Notes: generated by a model from the sequence alone, not told the origin. A DNA stretch of 64,000 nucleotides from Clostridiales bacterium UBA1390 (GCA_002305315.1 DBQQ01000046.1:1-64000); one strand, 5' to 3'. Numbered from the stretch's first letter, positions 8,034-17,760 are shown. Made by a program: numbers and translations.

Positions 8034-9539
8034 TTACGATAACCGATAGATTTTCGTGTACTTCTGTGTCAGATAATCCAGGTAATACTGCGGATCGAAC
8101 TCTTCCCCGCAGCAGCGCCTGAACAGCTCCGCCGGTGAATAGAAACAGCCATACTGATGAATATGCGTATCGAGCCAGGCGTTGATCGTCTGGAAGTCTC
8201 CCTGCGCCACGAGCTCATAGACCGGGATATCCTGCTCCATCCGATGTATGAACTGCGCCGCGTAGGCGCTGCCTAACGCATAGGACGGGAAATATCCGAT
8301 GGACCCTCCGCTCCAATGGGAATCCTGCAGGATCCCGTCGCGATCGTTAGGCACTTCCACCCCCAGGTATTCCTTCATCAGCTCGGCCCATAACGCCGGC
8401 AGCTCACTGACTGCCACCTCACCGGCGATCATCTTCTTCTCGATCTCGTAACGTACCATGATGTGCAGGCAGTAGGTCAGCTCGTCCGCATCAATTCGTA
8501 TGAGACTCGGCTCCACCTGATTGACTGCCAGATACAGATCCTGCGCGGTCACGCCGGACAGCTGCTTGGGAAAAAGCTCCACAAGCTTCGGATAGATCCG
8601 CTGAATGAAGGCCTCGCTCCGTCCCAGCATGTTTTCATACAGACGCGACTGGCTCTCATGGATCCCCATGGATACGCCACCGGCCAGGATCGTATACTGA
8701 TATTCATCGCCAACGCCCAGCTCATATAAAGCGTGACCAGACTCGTGGATCACCGAATACATGGAACTCGTAAAGTTGTTTTTATGATACTTGGTCGTGA
8801 TCCGCACATCCTCCTTGTCGAAATTCATCGTGAACGGATGCTCCGTCTCACCGATCGTACAGTGCGCCCGGTCGATGCCCAGGATTTCCATGAGATAGTC
8901 CGACAGTTCTCTTTGTTTTTCTATCGGATATTCCTGATACAAAAAGCTGTCGTCGATGACTCTTCCCTGTTCCCGAATCCGCTTCAATAACGGCACAATC
9001 GTCTCCCGAAGGCGCGCAAAGAAGGAGTCCAGCTGCGCCGTCGTCAGCCCCTGCTCGTACAATCCCAGCAGCACATCATAGGGCGGCTGGGACTCATCCA
9101 TATAAGCGGCTTTCTTGCGGTTCGCTTCTATAATGCGCTCCAGGTACGGGGCAAACGCCTGATAATCATCCTGCGCCTTGGCCTTATGCCACACATCCTG
9201 CGCGTCGTTGAGCAGCATGGAATACGCTGTATTTTCCTCTTCCGGCATCCTGTGGATCTCATCATATTTGCGCTGCAGCTCCTCCACCTGCCGCGCCGAG
9301 AGCGGCGTCAGTTCCTCCTTGTGTTCTGTCAGATAGGTGAGCAAATCCCCCGTCTCCTTGCCCGAGAACAAAGGATATAAATACCCGCTGATCACGCCCT
9401 GTGCCAGGGAACGCCCCTTCGCCGTATCCGGCGGCGCCACCGTCACCGCATCCAATGAGATCGCGGCCTCTGCGTATTGCAGCGCGTATATTTTGCGCTG
9501 CAGTTCTTCCAGCTGCTGTAATGCCTTTTCGACTGTCAT
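8034..9539 (-). CDS. M32-family metallocarboxypeptidase
   Basis: A 501-aa cytoplasmic enzyme of the thermostable carboxypeptidase 1 family, which removes C-terminal residues from peptides. The zinc site is the HEXXH motif HESGH (His265, Glu266, His269), with the third-ligand motif HESQSR near residue 295 and the family signature GSIGYFPSYALG in the C-terminal part. The length is typical. Of two nearby ATGs, the one at 9539 is chosen because AGGAGA at 9546-9551 lies 6 bases upstream; the other ATG abuts the site. It stands alone between htrA and the phosphate operon. Confidence 0.93.
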   Translation of the reverse strand: MTVEKALQQLEELQRKIYALQYAEAAISLDAVTVAPPDTAKGRSLAQGVISGYLYPLFSGKETGDLLTYLTEHKEELTPLSARQVEELQRKYDEIHRMPEEENTAYSMLLNDAQDVWHKAKAQDDYQAFAPYLERIIEANRKKAAYMDESQPPYDVLLGLYEQGLTTAQLDSFFARLRETIVPLLKRIREQGRVIDDSFLYQEYPIEKQRELSDYLMEILGIDRAHCTIGETEHPFTMNFDKEDVRITTKYHKNNFTSSMYSVIHESGHALYELGVGDEYQYTILAGGVSMGIHESQSRLYENMLGRSEAFIQRIYPKLVELFPKQLSGVTAQDLYLAVNQVEPSLIRIDADELTYCLHIMVRYEIEKKMIAGEVAVSELPALWAELMKEYLGVEVPNDRDGILQDSHWSGGSIGYFPSYALGSAYAAQFIHRMEQDIPVYELVAQGDFQTINAWLDTHIHQYGCFYSPAELFRRCCGEEFDPQYYLDYLTQKYTKIYRLS

Positions 9540-9792
9540 GTTCATTCTCCTTATCTAAAAGATTCTTCGATTCTTGTTGCTTCTTCTATAGACGATGCAG
9601 GTGCCGCTACAGAATCCCCCCCCGCTTTCCACAAAAAACTCGTCAAATATGCCATTCACCCATAAGTGTCCTGTCGTAATGCCATCGCGACGAGAAGGCG
9701 AGTACCATGAAATGGAATCATGTTGCTTTCCCATACCCATCTTTCATTTCATAATAGCATACTTCCATGGGTTCTTCAATAGAGATTCATAC
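9540..9792 (-). other. Intergenic region with a poly-G tract and a doubtful 61-codon frame
   Basis: This stretch lies upstream of the M32 gene. On the minus strand, 9740-9555 is open for 61 codons. It reads WYSPSRRDG, TTGHLWVNG and FFVESGGGF and contains a run of eight G (complement of 9612-9619). There is no good ribosome binding site and I recognise no family. It may be a gene fragment or chance. No clear promoter for the M32 gene was found. Confidence 0.25.
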
Positions 9793-9827
9793 AAAAAACT
9801 GCCCCCATGATGTTCTACACCATGAGG
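9793..9827 (-). terminator. Terminator of the pst-phoU operon
   Basis: On the minus strand a 10-bp stem (CCTCATGGTG/CATCATGGGG, with two G-U pairs) and a 5-base loop are followed by GCAG and six T. It lies about 20 bases beyond the phoU stop. Confidence 0.7.
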
Positions 9828-9847
9828 ACAGATTCTCTCACCGTTTT

Positions 9848-10522
9848 TCACTTCTTGTCTTCTTCCCAGAGCTGATGCTCGTGGCTCTTATGCACGCCTG
9901 TGATGGAGTATTCCACCCACTCGGCGATGTTCACCGCATGATCCCCGATACGCTCCAGATATTTGCCCGCCATCAGGATATCCAAGCCCTCTCTGGCTTC
10001 GATCTCGCTGCGCGCCATCATGTTGGGCAGCTCCATGCGAATCTTATCGAAGATTTCATCCACCTGGTCATCCTGCTCGATCACCTTTCGCGCCTTCTCC
10101 AGATCGTTCTCCACGAATGCGGAAATGCTTTCATTCACCATCTGTACGGCTTCCTTGGCCATCTTCTGCAGATGCTCCTTACTGGGAAGCTTGCTGTCTG
10201 CCACATACTTGGCCAGCTCCGCAATATCTGCCGCCTGATCCCCAATCCGTTCCATATCGGAGATCATCTTCAACGCAGAAGAGATCACCCGCAGATCCTT
10301 AGCCACCGGTTGCTGCTGCAACAACAGTTGCAGACACAGATTCTCGATCTTACGCTCCAGCGCGTCGATCTGCTCATCCGACTGATATGCCTTGTTTCTC
10401 TGTTCCGGATTTCTCTCCATGAGAGATGCGGCGGCGGCCGAAATGGCCTCTTCGCACAAATTTCCCATCTGAATCATGTTCTCATGCAGCTCTTTGAGCT
10501 GTCCCATAAATTGGTCTCGCAT
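9848..10522 (-). CDS. phoU: Phosphate-signalling complex protein PhoU
   Basis: A 224-aa all-helical protein built of two similar three-helix bundles. Repeated E-x-x-x-D metal-binding patterns are visible (ERIGDQAADIAE and ERIGDHAVNIAEW). PhoU couples the Pst transporter to the Pho two-component system and restrains phosphate uptake. The ATG at 10522 overlaps the pstB stop as TAATG, so translation is coupled. It is the last gene of the operon and is followed by a terminator. Confidence 0.97.
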   Translation of the reverse strand: MRDQFMGQLKELHENMIQMGNLCEEAISAAAASLMERNPEQRNKAYQSDEQIDALERKIENLCLQLLLQQQPVAKDLRVISSALKMISDMERIGDQAADIAELAKYVADSKLPSKEHLQKMAKEAVQMVNESISAFVENDLEKARKVIEQDDQVDEIFDKIRMELPNMMARSEIEAREGLDILMAGKYLERIGDHAVNIAEWVEYSITGVHKSHEHQLWEEDKK

Positions 10523-11271
10523 TAACCGAACCTCCCTGTGATATACTCTTCTGTCCGCGGATCCTTCGGCATACTGAAGATCTGGTTGGTTTCCCCAAAC
10601 TCCACTACCTCTCCCAGAAGGAAGAACGCGGTTTTATCCGATATACGGGCTGCCTGCTGCATATTATGCGTGACCATGACGATGGTATAATCCTTCTTCA
10701 GTTCCACAGCCAGATCCTCAATCTTAGATGTGGAAATAGGATCCAATGCCGATGTGGGTTCATCCATCAGAAGGACTTCCGGCTTCACCGCCAATGCACG
10801 CGCAATGCACAGACGCTGCTGCTGACCGCCGGAGAGACCCAGCGCACTCTTCTTCAGTCGGTCCTTCACCTCATCCCAGATCGCAGCATCACGCAACGAT
10901 TCCTCCACGATCTGATCCAGCTTGGACTTAGAGCGAATACCATGCGTACGCGGCCCAAAAGCAATGTTATCGTATACGCTCATGGGGAAGGGATTCGGCT
11001 TCTGAAAAACCATACCTACACGCTTCCGCAGCAGACTCACATCCATTCCCTTATAGATATTCTCATCGTTCAGTAAAATCTCGCCCGTGATCCGGCACCC
11101 CTCTACCAGATCATTCATTCGATTCAGCGTCTTCAGCAGAGTAGACTTACCACAGCCGGAAGGCCCGATAAACGCTGTAATCTCCTTCTCCGGAATCTTC
11201 ATACTGATATCCTTCAGGGCCTTAAAGTCATTATACCACAATTCCAAGTGATTGATTGTAAATTTATCCAT
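10522..11271 (-). CDS. pstB: Phosphate ABC transporter ATP-binding protein PstB
   Basis: A 249-aa cytoplasmic ATPase. Walker A is GPSGCGKST, the signature is LSGGQQQR, Walker B is [13 protein letters not shown] and the H-loop is VTHNMQQ. It shows the PstB-specific stretch [18 protein letters not shown]. It drives high-affinity phosphate import through PstCA. The start MDKFTINHL at 11271 matches other PstB proteins; the longer frame would run into pstA. A weak GAGGAT site lies upstream. Confidence 0.97.
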   Translation of the reverse strand: MDKFTINHLELWYNDFKALKDISMKIPEKEITAFIGPSGCGKSTLLKTLNRMNDLVEGCRITGEILLNDENIYKGMDVSLLRKRVGMVFQKPNPFPMSVYDNIAFGPRTHGIRSKSKLDQIVEESLRDAAIWDEVKDRLKKSALGLSGGQQQRLCIARALAVKPEVLLMDEPTSALDPISTSKIEDLAVELKKDYTIVMVTHNMQQAARISDKTAFFLLGEVVEFGETNQIFSMPKDPRTEEYITGRFG

Positions 11272-11281
11272 GCGTGTATCC

Positions 11282-12163
11282 TCATCCCTTATTGGATTGA
11301 ATTTTCTTAGCGACAAAGCTCGACAGCGCATTGATCAGAATCACCATGATCAACAGAATCACTGCTGTCGCATAGGCCTCTTCTGTATGCAGGCCCTCTG
11401 ACAATAGTGCGTACATATGAACAGACAACGTACGGCCTGATCCCATCAGATTGTCCGGAATACCTGCTACCGTACCCGAAGTATAAATCAGGGCGGCTGT
11501 TTCTCCAACAATACGTCCGATCGCCAGAATCACACCGGATAGGATACCCGGAACGGCTGACGGCAATACGACACGAAATACCGTACGGAGACGACCCGCA
11601 CCCAAGCCGAAACTTCCTTCCCGGTAACTGTCCGGTACCGCCTGCAGGGCTTCCTCTGTTGTCCGCATGATGGTTGGCAAAACCATGATCGCCAATGTCA
11701 ATGCGCCCGACAACATGGACAGACCAAATTTCAGCGCAATGACAAAGATCAGATATCCAAACAGACCATATACAATGGAAGGAATACCTGCCAGCGTCTC
11801 TGTCGTCATTCGGACGATTCCCACCAATTTATTCCCCCGCTTCGCATACTCTACCAGGTAAATGGCTGAAAAAACACCTACGGGAACTGCGATCAGAAGC
11901 GTAACCCCCGTCATAGTCAGAGTATTGATGATGGCTGGCATCATGGATACGTTGTCGCTTGTATATTTCCAGGCAAACAGATCCGGCGTGATATTCGGAA
12001 TGCCCCGAATCAGAATGTATCCGACCAGAAGCAATAAAATGAATACGGTAACGACTGCCGCCAGACAGACGATGACGACGGCAAGAAGGGAAAATGGATG
12101 CTTCGCATAGTGACGCATCTTCTCTCCAAAAGACTGATAATTGATACTCTGCACCTTATTCAT
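11282..12163 (-). CDS. pstA: Phosphate ABC transporter permease PstA
   Basis: A 293-aa inner-membrane permease with about six helices. The EAA loop that contacts PstB is visible ([31 protein letters not shown]). It forms the phosphate channel with PstC. The ATG at 12163 overlaps the pstC TGA as ATGA and is preceded by AAAGGAGG. Confidence 0.97.
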   Translation of the reverse strand: MNKVQSINYQSFGEKMRHYAKHPFSLLAVVIVCLAAVVTVFILLLLVGYILIRGIPNITPDLFAWKYTSDNVSMMPAIINTLTMTGVTLLIAVPVGVFSAIYLVEYAKRGNKLVGIVRMTTETLAGIPSIVYGLFGYLIFVIALKFGLSMLSGALTLAIMVLPTIMRTTEEALQAVPDSYREGSFGLGAGRLRTVFRVVLPSAVPGILSGVILAIGRIVGETAALIYTSGTVAGIPDNLMGSGRTLSVHMYALLSEGLHTEEAYATAVILLIMVILINALSSFVAKKIQSNKG

Positions 12164-13011
12164 TGTTTCTTCCTCCTTTTCAATGCCGAGAAAGAAAGGT
12201 TAATGATCAAAATAAACACAAACAGAACGACCGCTGTGGCAATCAATGCTTCTCTATGCAGATCTGTCGCATACCCCATTTCCAGGACGATATTCGCCGT
12301 CAACGTTCTGACACCGGACAGAATACTTTCCGGGATGATGGGCTGGTTACCCGCCACCATACTGACTGCCATGGCTTCACCAATCGCACGGCCGATCCCC
12401 AGAATAACACCTGCCAGCACACCTGAACTTGCCGCCGGCAGAACGACTTTGAACACGCTGCGTTCATGGGTAGCTCCTAATGCCAGTGCTCCCTCGTAAT
12501 AGCTGTTATCCACCGCGCGCAGCGCCGATTCTGACACACTGATGATAGTGGGCAGAATCATGATTCCCAGCATGATAGACGCTGTCAGAACATTTTTTCC
12601 GCTTGTGTCTGTCAGTTCCTGAATCCACGGAACGATGACAACTAGGCCAAAAAAGCCATAGACGATGGAAGGAATGCCTGCTAACAAGTCGATGGCTGGT
12701 TTCAGAATACGATGCAGTTTCGGCGGACAGAATCGTGCCATGAAAATAGCGCACAAAAGTCCGATTGGCACACCAATAATGATAGCACCCGCCGTGACAT
12801 AGATACTTCCGATAATCATGGGGAAGATCCCATATAGATCCTGACCCGGTTTCCACGAGGTTCCGCACAGAAAATCCAGGAAACCGATCTCCTGCATCGC
12901 CGGTACGCCGTTCGCAAATAAGAAGACACAAATCAGGATAACTGCCAGTATGGAGATGCATGCGGTCAGGAAAAAGACCACATGCATCAGTAATTCTCTA
13001 AAGTTTTTCAT
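12160..13011 (-). CDS. pstC: Phosphate ABC transporter permease PstC
   Basis: A 283-aa permease with about six helices and an EAA loop (ESALRAVDNSYYEGALALGATHERSVFKVVLP). It pairs with PstA. AGAGGAG precedes the ATG at 13011. The gene begins 36 bases after pstS and overlaps pstA by 4 bases. Confidence 0.97.
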   Translation of the reverse strand: MKNFRELLMHVVFFLTACISILAVILICVFLFANGVPAMQEIGFLDFLCGTSWKPGQDLYGIFPMIIGSIYVTAGAIIIGVPIGLLCAIFMARFCPPKLHRILKPAIDLLAGIPSIVYGFFGLVVIVPWIQELTDTSGKNVLTASIMLGIMILPTIISVSESALRAVDNSYYEGALALGATHERSVFKVVLPAASSGVLAGVILGIGRAIGEAMAVSMVAGNQPIIPESILSGVRTLTANIVLEMGYATDLHREALIATAVVLFVFILIINLSFSALKRRKKQ

Positions 13012-13047
13012 TCGAAAGCTCCTCTTTTATTTCTTTGAAGCTCTTGA

Positions 13048-14001
13048 TTATTGAAGATCCTCCCACTGAGTCACCTCGCCAGTATAGATCTGCATGATCT
13101 GCTCGCTGGTCAGGTTCTCTGCCGGGTTCTCTAGGTTGACAATGACTGCGATACCATCCAGGGCGATCACCGTGTTCTGAAGACCTGCCTCCAGCTCGCT
13201 GTCGCTCACTTCACGGGATGCCATACCGATGTCGTAAGATCCATCGATGGCTGAGTTCATACCCGTCGTGGAGTCGCTCTGCTGCAGCTGAATGTTTGCG
13301 TTAGCATTCAGTGCCTGATATCCCTCGATCAGCTTCTCCATGACCGGAGTTACGGAGGAAGAACCACCTACCGTGATCTCGCCTTCCGGCAGGGTTCCTT
13401 CAAAAGCACCCGTGCTGCCCTGGCTGATGTAACCCTCTTCCTCTACGATCGCCTGTCCCTCATCACTCATGATGAAGTTGATGAAGTCTGCGGCCAGTCC
13501 TTCCGGCTCACCCATCGTCGCGATGTTGAACGGTCTGGACACGCTGTAGCTGCCGTCCTTTACCGCATCTGCGGAAGGCGCTACGCCATTCACCTGTACG
13601 GCCTTTACCTGTGTCTCATCCAGAGATCCCAGGGATACATATCCGATTGCCTGCGTGTTGCCGGCTACTGTCGTCATCATGACGGAGGTGCTGTTTGTGA
13701 TCTCAGCCATCTCTGTCGTCATATCCACATCATCCTGCTCGATACCCATCAGCTCGATGAAGGCGCTCCGGGTTCCGGATCCATCCTCACGAGAGATGAC
13801 GGAGATCGCGCCCGTCATACCAGCTGTTGCTGTACTACTTTCCTCTGCCGCACTGCTCTCATCTGCGGTGCTGCTTTCCTCTACTGCACTGCTGTCTGAT
13901 CCGTAGCTTTCCTGTGCGCTGGAGTTCCCGTCAGAAGAACATCCTGCTAAACTTGCTACTACCAACATCAGACCAAGCATAAATGAAATCATCTTTTTCA
14001 T
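13048..14001 (-). CDS. pstS: Phosphate-binding lipoprotein PstS, circularly permuted
   Basis: A 317-aa lipoprotein with signal peptide and lipobox LAGC (Cys21), then a Ser/Glu-rich linker to about residue 60. The ligand-binding halves are in the reverse of the usual order. Residues about 65-210 begin with ISVISREDGSGTR, normally in the middle of PstS, and run to GQAIVEEEGYI, normally the C-terminus. Residues about 215-317 begin with ITVGGSSSVTPVMEKL, normally the mature N-terminus, and end with IYTGEVTQWEDL, normally just before the SGTR motif. All recognisable phosphate-binding segments (GSSSVTP, QSDSTTG, DGSGTR) are kept, so a working fold is likely. GAGGAG precedes the ATG; a Pho-box-like promoter lies upstream. 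Confidence 0.93.
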   Translation of the reverse strand: MKKMISFMLGLMLVVASLAGCSSDGNSSAQESYGSDSSAVEESSTADESSAAEESSTATAGMTGAISVISREDGSGTRSAFIELMGIEQDDVDMTTEMAEITNSTSVMMTTVAGNTQAIGYVSLGSLDETQVKAVQVNGVAPSADAVKDGSYSVSRPFNIATMGEPEGLAADFINFIMSDEGQAIVEEEGYISQGSTGAFEGTLPEGEITVGGSSSVTPVMEKLIEGYQALNANANIQLQQSDSTTGMNSAIDGSYDIGMASREVSDSELEAGLQNTVIALDGIAVIVNLENPAENLTSEQIMQIYTGEVTQWEDLQ

Positions 14002-14043
14002 CTTAGATTTCTCCTCTATTGCTTATTTTTAACTGACGGGGTC

Positions 14044-14098
14044 AGTATAAAGGAGCCGTGTAAAATCTATATTCATCTCTATGTGAAATCTATGTAAA
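14044..14098 (-). promoter_or_regulatory. Pho-box-like repeats and -10 of the pst operon
   Basis: On the minus strand TTTACA (14098-14093) and TTCACA (14087-14082) are 11 bp apart, and a further TTTACA lies at 14064-14059. A TATACT -10 box follows at 14049-14044 with no good -35. TT(A/T/C)ACA hexamers at 11-bp steps near the -35 position are the hallmark of PhoP binding in Firmicutes. Induction under phosphate starvation is inferred. Confidence 0.7.
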
Positions 14099-14108
14099 GT
14101 TTTCATTT

Positions 14109-14140
14109 AAAAAAGGACTTCACGAAAAATCGTGAAGTCC
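14109..14140 (-). terminator. Terminator of the carbohydrate ABC operon
   Basis: A perfect 10-bp stem GGACTTCACG/CGTGAAGTCC (14115-14124 and 14131-14140), followed on the minus strand by a T run. It lies 25 bases past the binding-protein stop and upstream of the pst promoter. Confidence 0.9.
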
Positions 14141-14165
14141 CTTTGCATATTAGCACTATTTTCTT

Positions 14166-15839
14166 TTACCCGTTGGATGCCCAATTCGTATACGCTTCCT
14201 GATAGATGCTCACATAATCGTTCGCGCCCATGCCTTCCAGCTCCGCGATCATGCTATCCCAATCGGCTTCCACGTCCCGCTTGCCAGTAATGAACTCACC
14301 GACTGCGATCTCCAAGTAATTCTTAAGATCGGCCAGAATCGACGCGGCCTTTTCTGTATCATCCGGAGACAGATATACATCGGGGAAGGCGAGTTTCCAA
14401 TAGGGTTTGAGCTGTGTCTCTACCTGCAGATTGATCCAGTCGTTGAGCGGATTCACGACCTGCGGCAGCGTACCACCGCCGATACCCGGGGTGCTGGAAC
14501 CGGAGTTCGGGGTAATCTCCTTGGCACGATATGTCTCAAAGTTATCGTACCCTTCCGGCCACTGTACCACGCAGGTCTCGTGATTCTCATCCTGGTAGAC
14601 GAAATCCACGCCTTCTTCACCACGCATCTGATACAGCGCACCTTCCTTGCCATAGACCCAGTCTACCATACGCAGCGCCGCTTCCGGATACTTGCATCCG
14701 CTAGTGATGGTAAACGTGCCTCTCTTCAGTCCGCTGGTACGGAACCATTCCTGCTTGCCATTATCTGCCTTCAGCGCTGTAATGGCAATGTAGTCTTCAT
14801 TATATTCTTGTGGAATCGTGATATAGGGACCCGCGGAGGTGAACGCACCCAGAATCAGTTCATCTCCCTGACCTTTTGCCTTCAGCTGATTGCTGTCCTG
14901 CTCAAAGATTTCACTATCCAGCAAACCATCTGCCCAGGCATTCGCAAACCACTGTACCATTTGCTTAAACGCATCAGTAAACGGTCCATAGAACACCGTT
15001 CCATCATCCTCGTAGCCCATCATCGTAGTCGTATCAAAAGTCGCTCCGAACCAGGATGTGGTCTTATAGAAATTCTCGATACCTTTCGACCAGGAAAGCG
15101 GAATCTCGTCGCTGGTATCCCCGTTGCCGTTCATATCCTCATCCCGGAATCCTTCCAGAATCGTATACAGCTCATCGGCTGTCGTAGGCGCCTCCATCCC
15201 CAACTGTTCAATCCATGTAGAATTGATCCAGTACTTGGTGGTCAGATCCCGATCCATGTCATTGATATAGGGCAGGCAATAGATCGCCCCGGAAGGTGTG
15301 GTGATACTGCTTCTGACCGTCGGATTCGCCTCCAGCACCGAAATCAGATTGGGACAATAGGTATCGATCAGACCCGAAATATCTAAAAGCATCTTCTGGT
15401 CGTCCCCATAATCCAGCTCTTCCGCAGTCGTAAAACTTCCTGCATAGAAGATATCCGGCAGCGTATTACTGGCAAACGCCAAGTTCTTCTGGGTATCCCA
15501 GTTATCTGATAACACCGCGTCCATATCCAGCGTGATACCTGTCAGTTCCTGCCACTTCTTGAAGAACTTCAAGTCCTCCCATTCTCCCTGCGATCCACTG
15601 CGAGATCCCATGAGAGTCAGCGTAATGGGTGTGTTGACAACCGGATAGTCTGACTCGGTATTCAATACCGCCAGATTCTCTGGTAAATCCTCATCGGCAG
15701 AGCCCCCGGATGCTTCCGTTCCCGATGTTCCGCCCTGCGACGCATCCGGCGTAGACGCATCTTCTCCACCGCTGCATCCCGCGAGTGTTCCCAGTAGCAG
15801 AATGACCATCAACATCCACGCAATACCCTTTTTCCGCAT
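14166..15839 (-). CDS. Oligosaccharide ABC transporter binding lipoprotein
   Basis: A 557-aa extracellular solute-binding protein of family 1. The signal peptide ends in lipobox LAGC (Cys22), followed by a Ser/Gly/Glu-rich linker. The mature part resembles the large LplA/YtcQ-type receptors that serve two-permease systems of Firmicutes (VNTPITLTLMG, DINDMDR-type loop, YGKEGALYQMRGEEG). Its ligand is probably an oligosaccharide, but the sequence does not say which. AAAGGAGG precedes the ATG. It is the third gene of a three-gene operon that lacks an ATPase, so a shared MsmX-type ATPase elsewhere is expected. Confidence 0.9.
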   Translation of the reverse strand: MRKKGIAWMLMVILLLGTLAGCSGGEDASTPDASQGGTSGTEASGGSADEDLPENLAVLNTESDYPVVNTPITLTLMGSRSGSQGEWEDLKFFKKWQELTGITLDMDAVLSDNWDTQKNLAFASNTLPDIFYAGSFTTAEELDYGDDQKMLLDISGLIDTYCPNLISVLEANPTVRSSITTPSGAIYCLPYINDMDRDLTTKYWINSTWIEQLGMEAPTTADELYTILEGFRDEDMNGNGDTSDEIPLSWSKGIENFYKTTSWFGATFDTTTMMGYEDDGTVFYGPFTDAFKQMVQWFANAWADGLLDSEIFEQDSNQLKAKGQGDELILGAFTSAGPYITIPQEYNEDYIAITALKADNGKQEWFRTSGLKRGTFTITSGCKYPEAALRMVDWVYGKEGALYQMRGEEGVDFVYQDENHETCVVQWPEGYDNFETYRAKEITPNSGSSTPGIGGGTLPQVVNPLNDWINLQVETQLKPYWKLAFPDVYLSPDDTEKAASILADLKNYLEIAVGEFITGKRDVEADWDSMIAELEGMGANDYVSIYQEAYTNWASNG

Positions 15840-15893
15840 AAAAATTCCTCCTTTATAATGGATTTTATAATAATCCCACTTCGGCCGTGGGGA

Positions 15894-16778
15894 TTATCCT
15901 TTCAAAGAACCGATCATCACACCTTTAACAAAATACTTCTGCACAAATGGATAGATGATCAGCATCGGTACGCTGGCCACGATAATCAGCGCGTATTTTA
16001 ATACTTCCGAGACCTCCTGCAGCTGCGCCGCCTCCAGATTATCCGTCATCGCCTCGCTGGCCTGCGCCTCGATCAGGATTTCCCGCAGGATCAGCTGCAG
16101 CGTATACTTTTCTCGATCTTTCAGATAGATCATCGCATTGAAATACTGATTCCAATATCCTACCGCATAATACAGACAGAGTACCGCGATGATCGCCTGG
16201 GACAATGGCAGTACAATGCTGAAGAAATACCGGCTGTTGCTGCACCCGTCCAGCTGTGCCGCTTCCAGCAAATCGATCGGAATCGAATTCGCAAAGAACG
16301 TCCGTGCGATAATGATATTGCTCATACTCACACAGCTGGGCAAAATGACAGACCACATGCTATCCAGCAATCCCAGATCTCGAATAATCAGATACGAAGG
16401 AATCAGACCTCCGCTAAAGAACATGGTGAATACCAGGAGCCCTGTAACCACGCCGCGCCCCGGCAAATCCCTTCTGGACAGCGCATAGGCCGATGTGGTA
16501 GTCAAGGCTACGCTCAATAGCGTACCGACAAGCGTATAGAGAATCGTGTTCCGATATCCAACCCACACTTTCGATTCCCGAAAGACTCTTTCATATCCTT
16601 CTAACGTGACATCCACGGGCCATAGCACCACTTCGCCTCCATAAACCGCCGTCGGCGAGCTAAAGGAAGCACTGATGACAAAAATCAGCACATAGATAAA
16701 AGACAGAGCCAGCAGTGTCAACACCGTATAATTGATCGCATTAAAGATCTTGTCTCCTCTTGTTTTTCCAATCGCCAT
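15894..16778 (-). CDS. Carbohydrate ABC transporter permease, LplC/YtcP-like
   Basis: A 294-aa permease with six predicted helices. The EAA loop (LLEAAQLDGCSNSRYFFSIVLPLSQ) contacts the ATPase. The C-terminal KYFVKGVMIGSLKG is characteristic of this permease family. It pairs with the permease encoded directly upstream (13-base gap). Confidence 0.93.
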   Translation of the reverse strand: MAIGKTRGDKIFNAINYTVLTLLALSFIYVLIFVISASFSSPTAVYGGEVVLWPVDVTLEGYERVFRESKVWVGYRNTILYTLVGTLLSVALTTTSAYALSRRDLPGRGVVTGLLVFTMFFSGGLIPSYLIIRDLGLLDSMWSVILPSCVSMSNIIIARTFFANSIPIDLLEAAQLDGCSNSRYFFSIVLPLSQAIIAVLCLYYAVGYWNQYFNAMIYLKDREKYTLQLILREILIEAQASEAMTDNLEAAQLQEVSEVLKYALIIVASVPMLIIYPFVQKYFVKGVMIGSLKG

Positions 16779-16791
16779 CTGACTCCCTCCT

Positions 16792-17760
16792 TTACCACAG
16801 ACTGGTCTCGCTGACTCGGCCAGAAATGAAGTTCACAAACATGATCATGATAAAATTCACGATCGAATTGAAGAACCCCACCGCCGCCGAGAAGCTGAAA
16901 TCCGCATCCACCAATCCTACCTGGTATACATATGTAGAAATCACCTGTGAACGTTTGAGATTCAGGGAGGTTTGCATGAGAAAGACCTTTTCGAATCCCA
17001 CGCTCATGATACTGCCCGACTTCATGATCAGCAGAATTGTGATCGTCGGCAAAATACCGGGAATATCAATATGCCAGATTCTCTGCAGCTTATTCGCCCC
17101 ATCGATGATGGCCGCCTCATGCAATTCTGCACTGATTCCTGCCAGCGCCGCGATATAGATGATGGCAGAAAAGCCCATCTCCTGCCAGATTCCCGAGACG
17201 ACATATGTGCCTCGAAAATATTCCGCATCTCTCATGAAAGGCACGGCCGTTCCACCGAACATCTCAATGATGCGATTCACGATTCCATTTCGTGTAGACA
17301 GGAGACAATACAGCAAGCTGACCATGACCACCGTCGAGATGAAATGCGGCGCATACGTCACGCCCTGTACAATTTTCTTAAACTTCTGATTCTCTACCTG
17401 ATTGAGCATCAGCGCCAGAATGATCGGAGGAAAGAATCCAAAGATCAAACTTTCCAGACTGAGAATGATCGTATTTAGCAGAATGTCCCAAAACTGGGCC
17501 GAATGAAAGAAGCGAATGAAATGTTCAAACCCAACCCATTCACTTCCCCAGATGCCTTTTGTCGCCTTGAAGTCCTTAAAAGCAATCTGCAGGCCATACA
17601 TAGGCGCATAATGAAAAATCGCAAAATAGATCAATGTCGGTAAAAGAAACAAATACAGATCTGCATTACGAATCGCGTTTCTTTTCATTAGACTGCGCCT
17701 TTTCCTGCGTCCCTGCTTCTGCAGAGACTTCGCCGAACCCTGTGCCAATTGTGTGATCAC
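16792..17760 (-). CDS. Carbohydrate ABC transporter permease, LplB/YteP-like
   Basis: A 322-aa permease. A basic N-terminal tail (QGRRKRRSLMKRN) precedes six helices; the motif YAPMYGLQIAFKDF after the first helix and the EAA loop (HEAAIIDGANKLQRIWHIDIPGI) are typical of the LplB/YteP family. The start is taken as GTG at 17760, because AAGGAGG lies 7 bases upstream; an ATG at 17793 would put that site inside the gene. It is the first gene of the importer operon, with a consensus promoter at 17823-17851. Confidence 0.92.
   Translation of the reverse strand: MITQLAQGSAKSLQKQGRRKRRSLMKRNAIRNADLYLFLLPTLIYFAIFHYAPMYGLQIAFKDFKATKGIWGSEWVGFEHFIRFFHSAQFWDILLNTIILSLESLIFGFFPPIILALMLNQVENQKFKKIVQGVTYAPHFISTVVMVSLLYCLLSTRNGIVNRIIEMFGGTAVPFMRDAEYFRGTYVVSGIWQEMGFSAIIYIAALAGISAELHEAAIIDGANKLQRIWHIDIPGILPTITILLIMKSGSIMSVGFEKVFLMQTSLNLKRSQVISTYVYQVGLVDADFSFSAAVGFFNSIVNFIMIMFVNFISGRVSETSLW

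Noticed and set aside
14166..17760. A missing ATPase gene as a sign of a broken importer
   Set aside because: Two-permease/one-receptor operons of this family normally rely on a shared MsmX-type ATPase encoded elsewhere.
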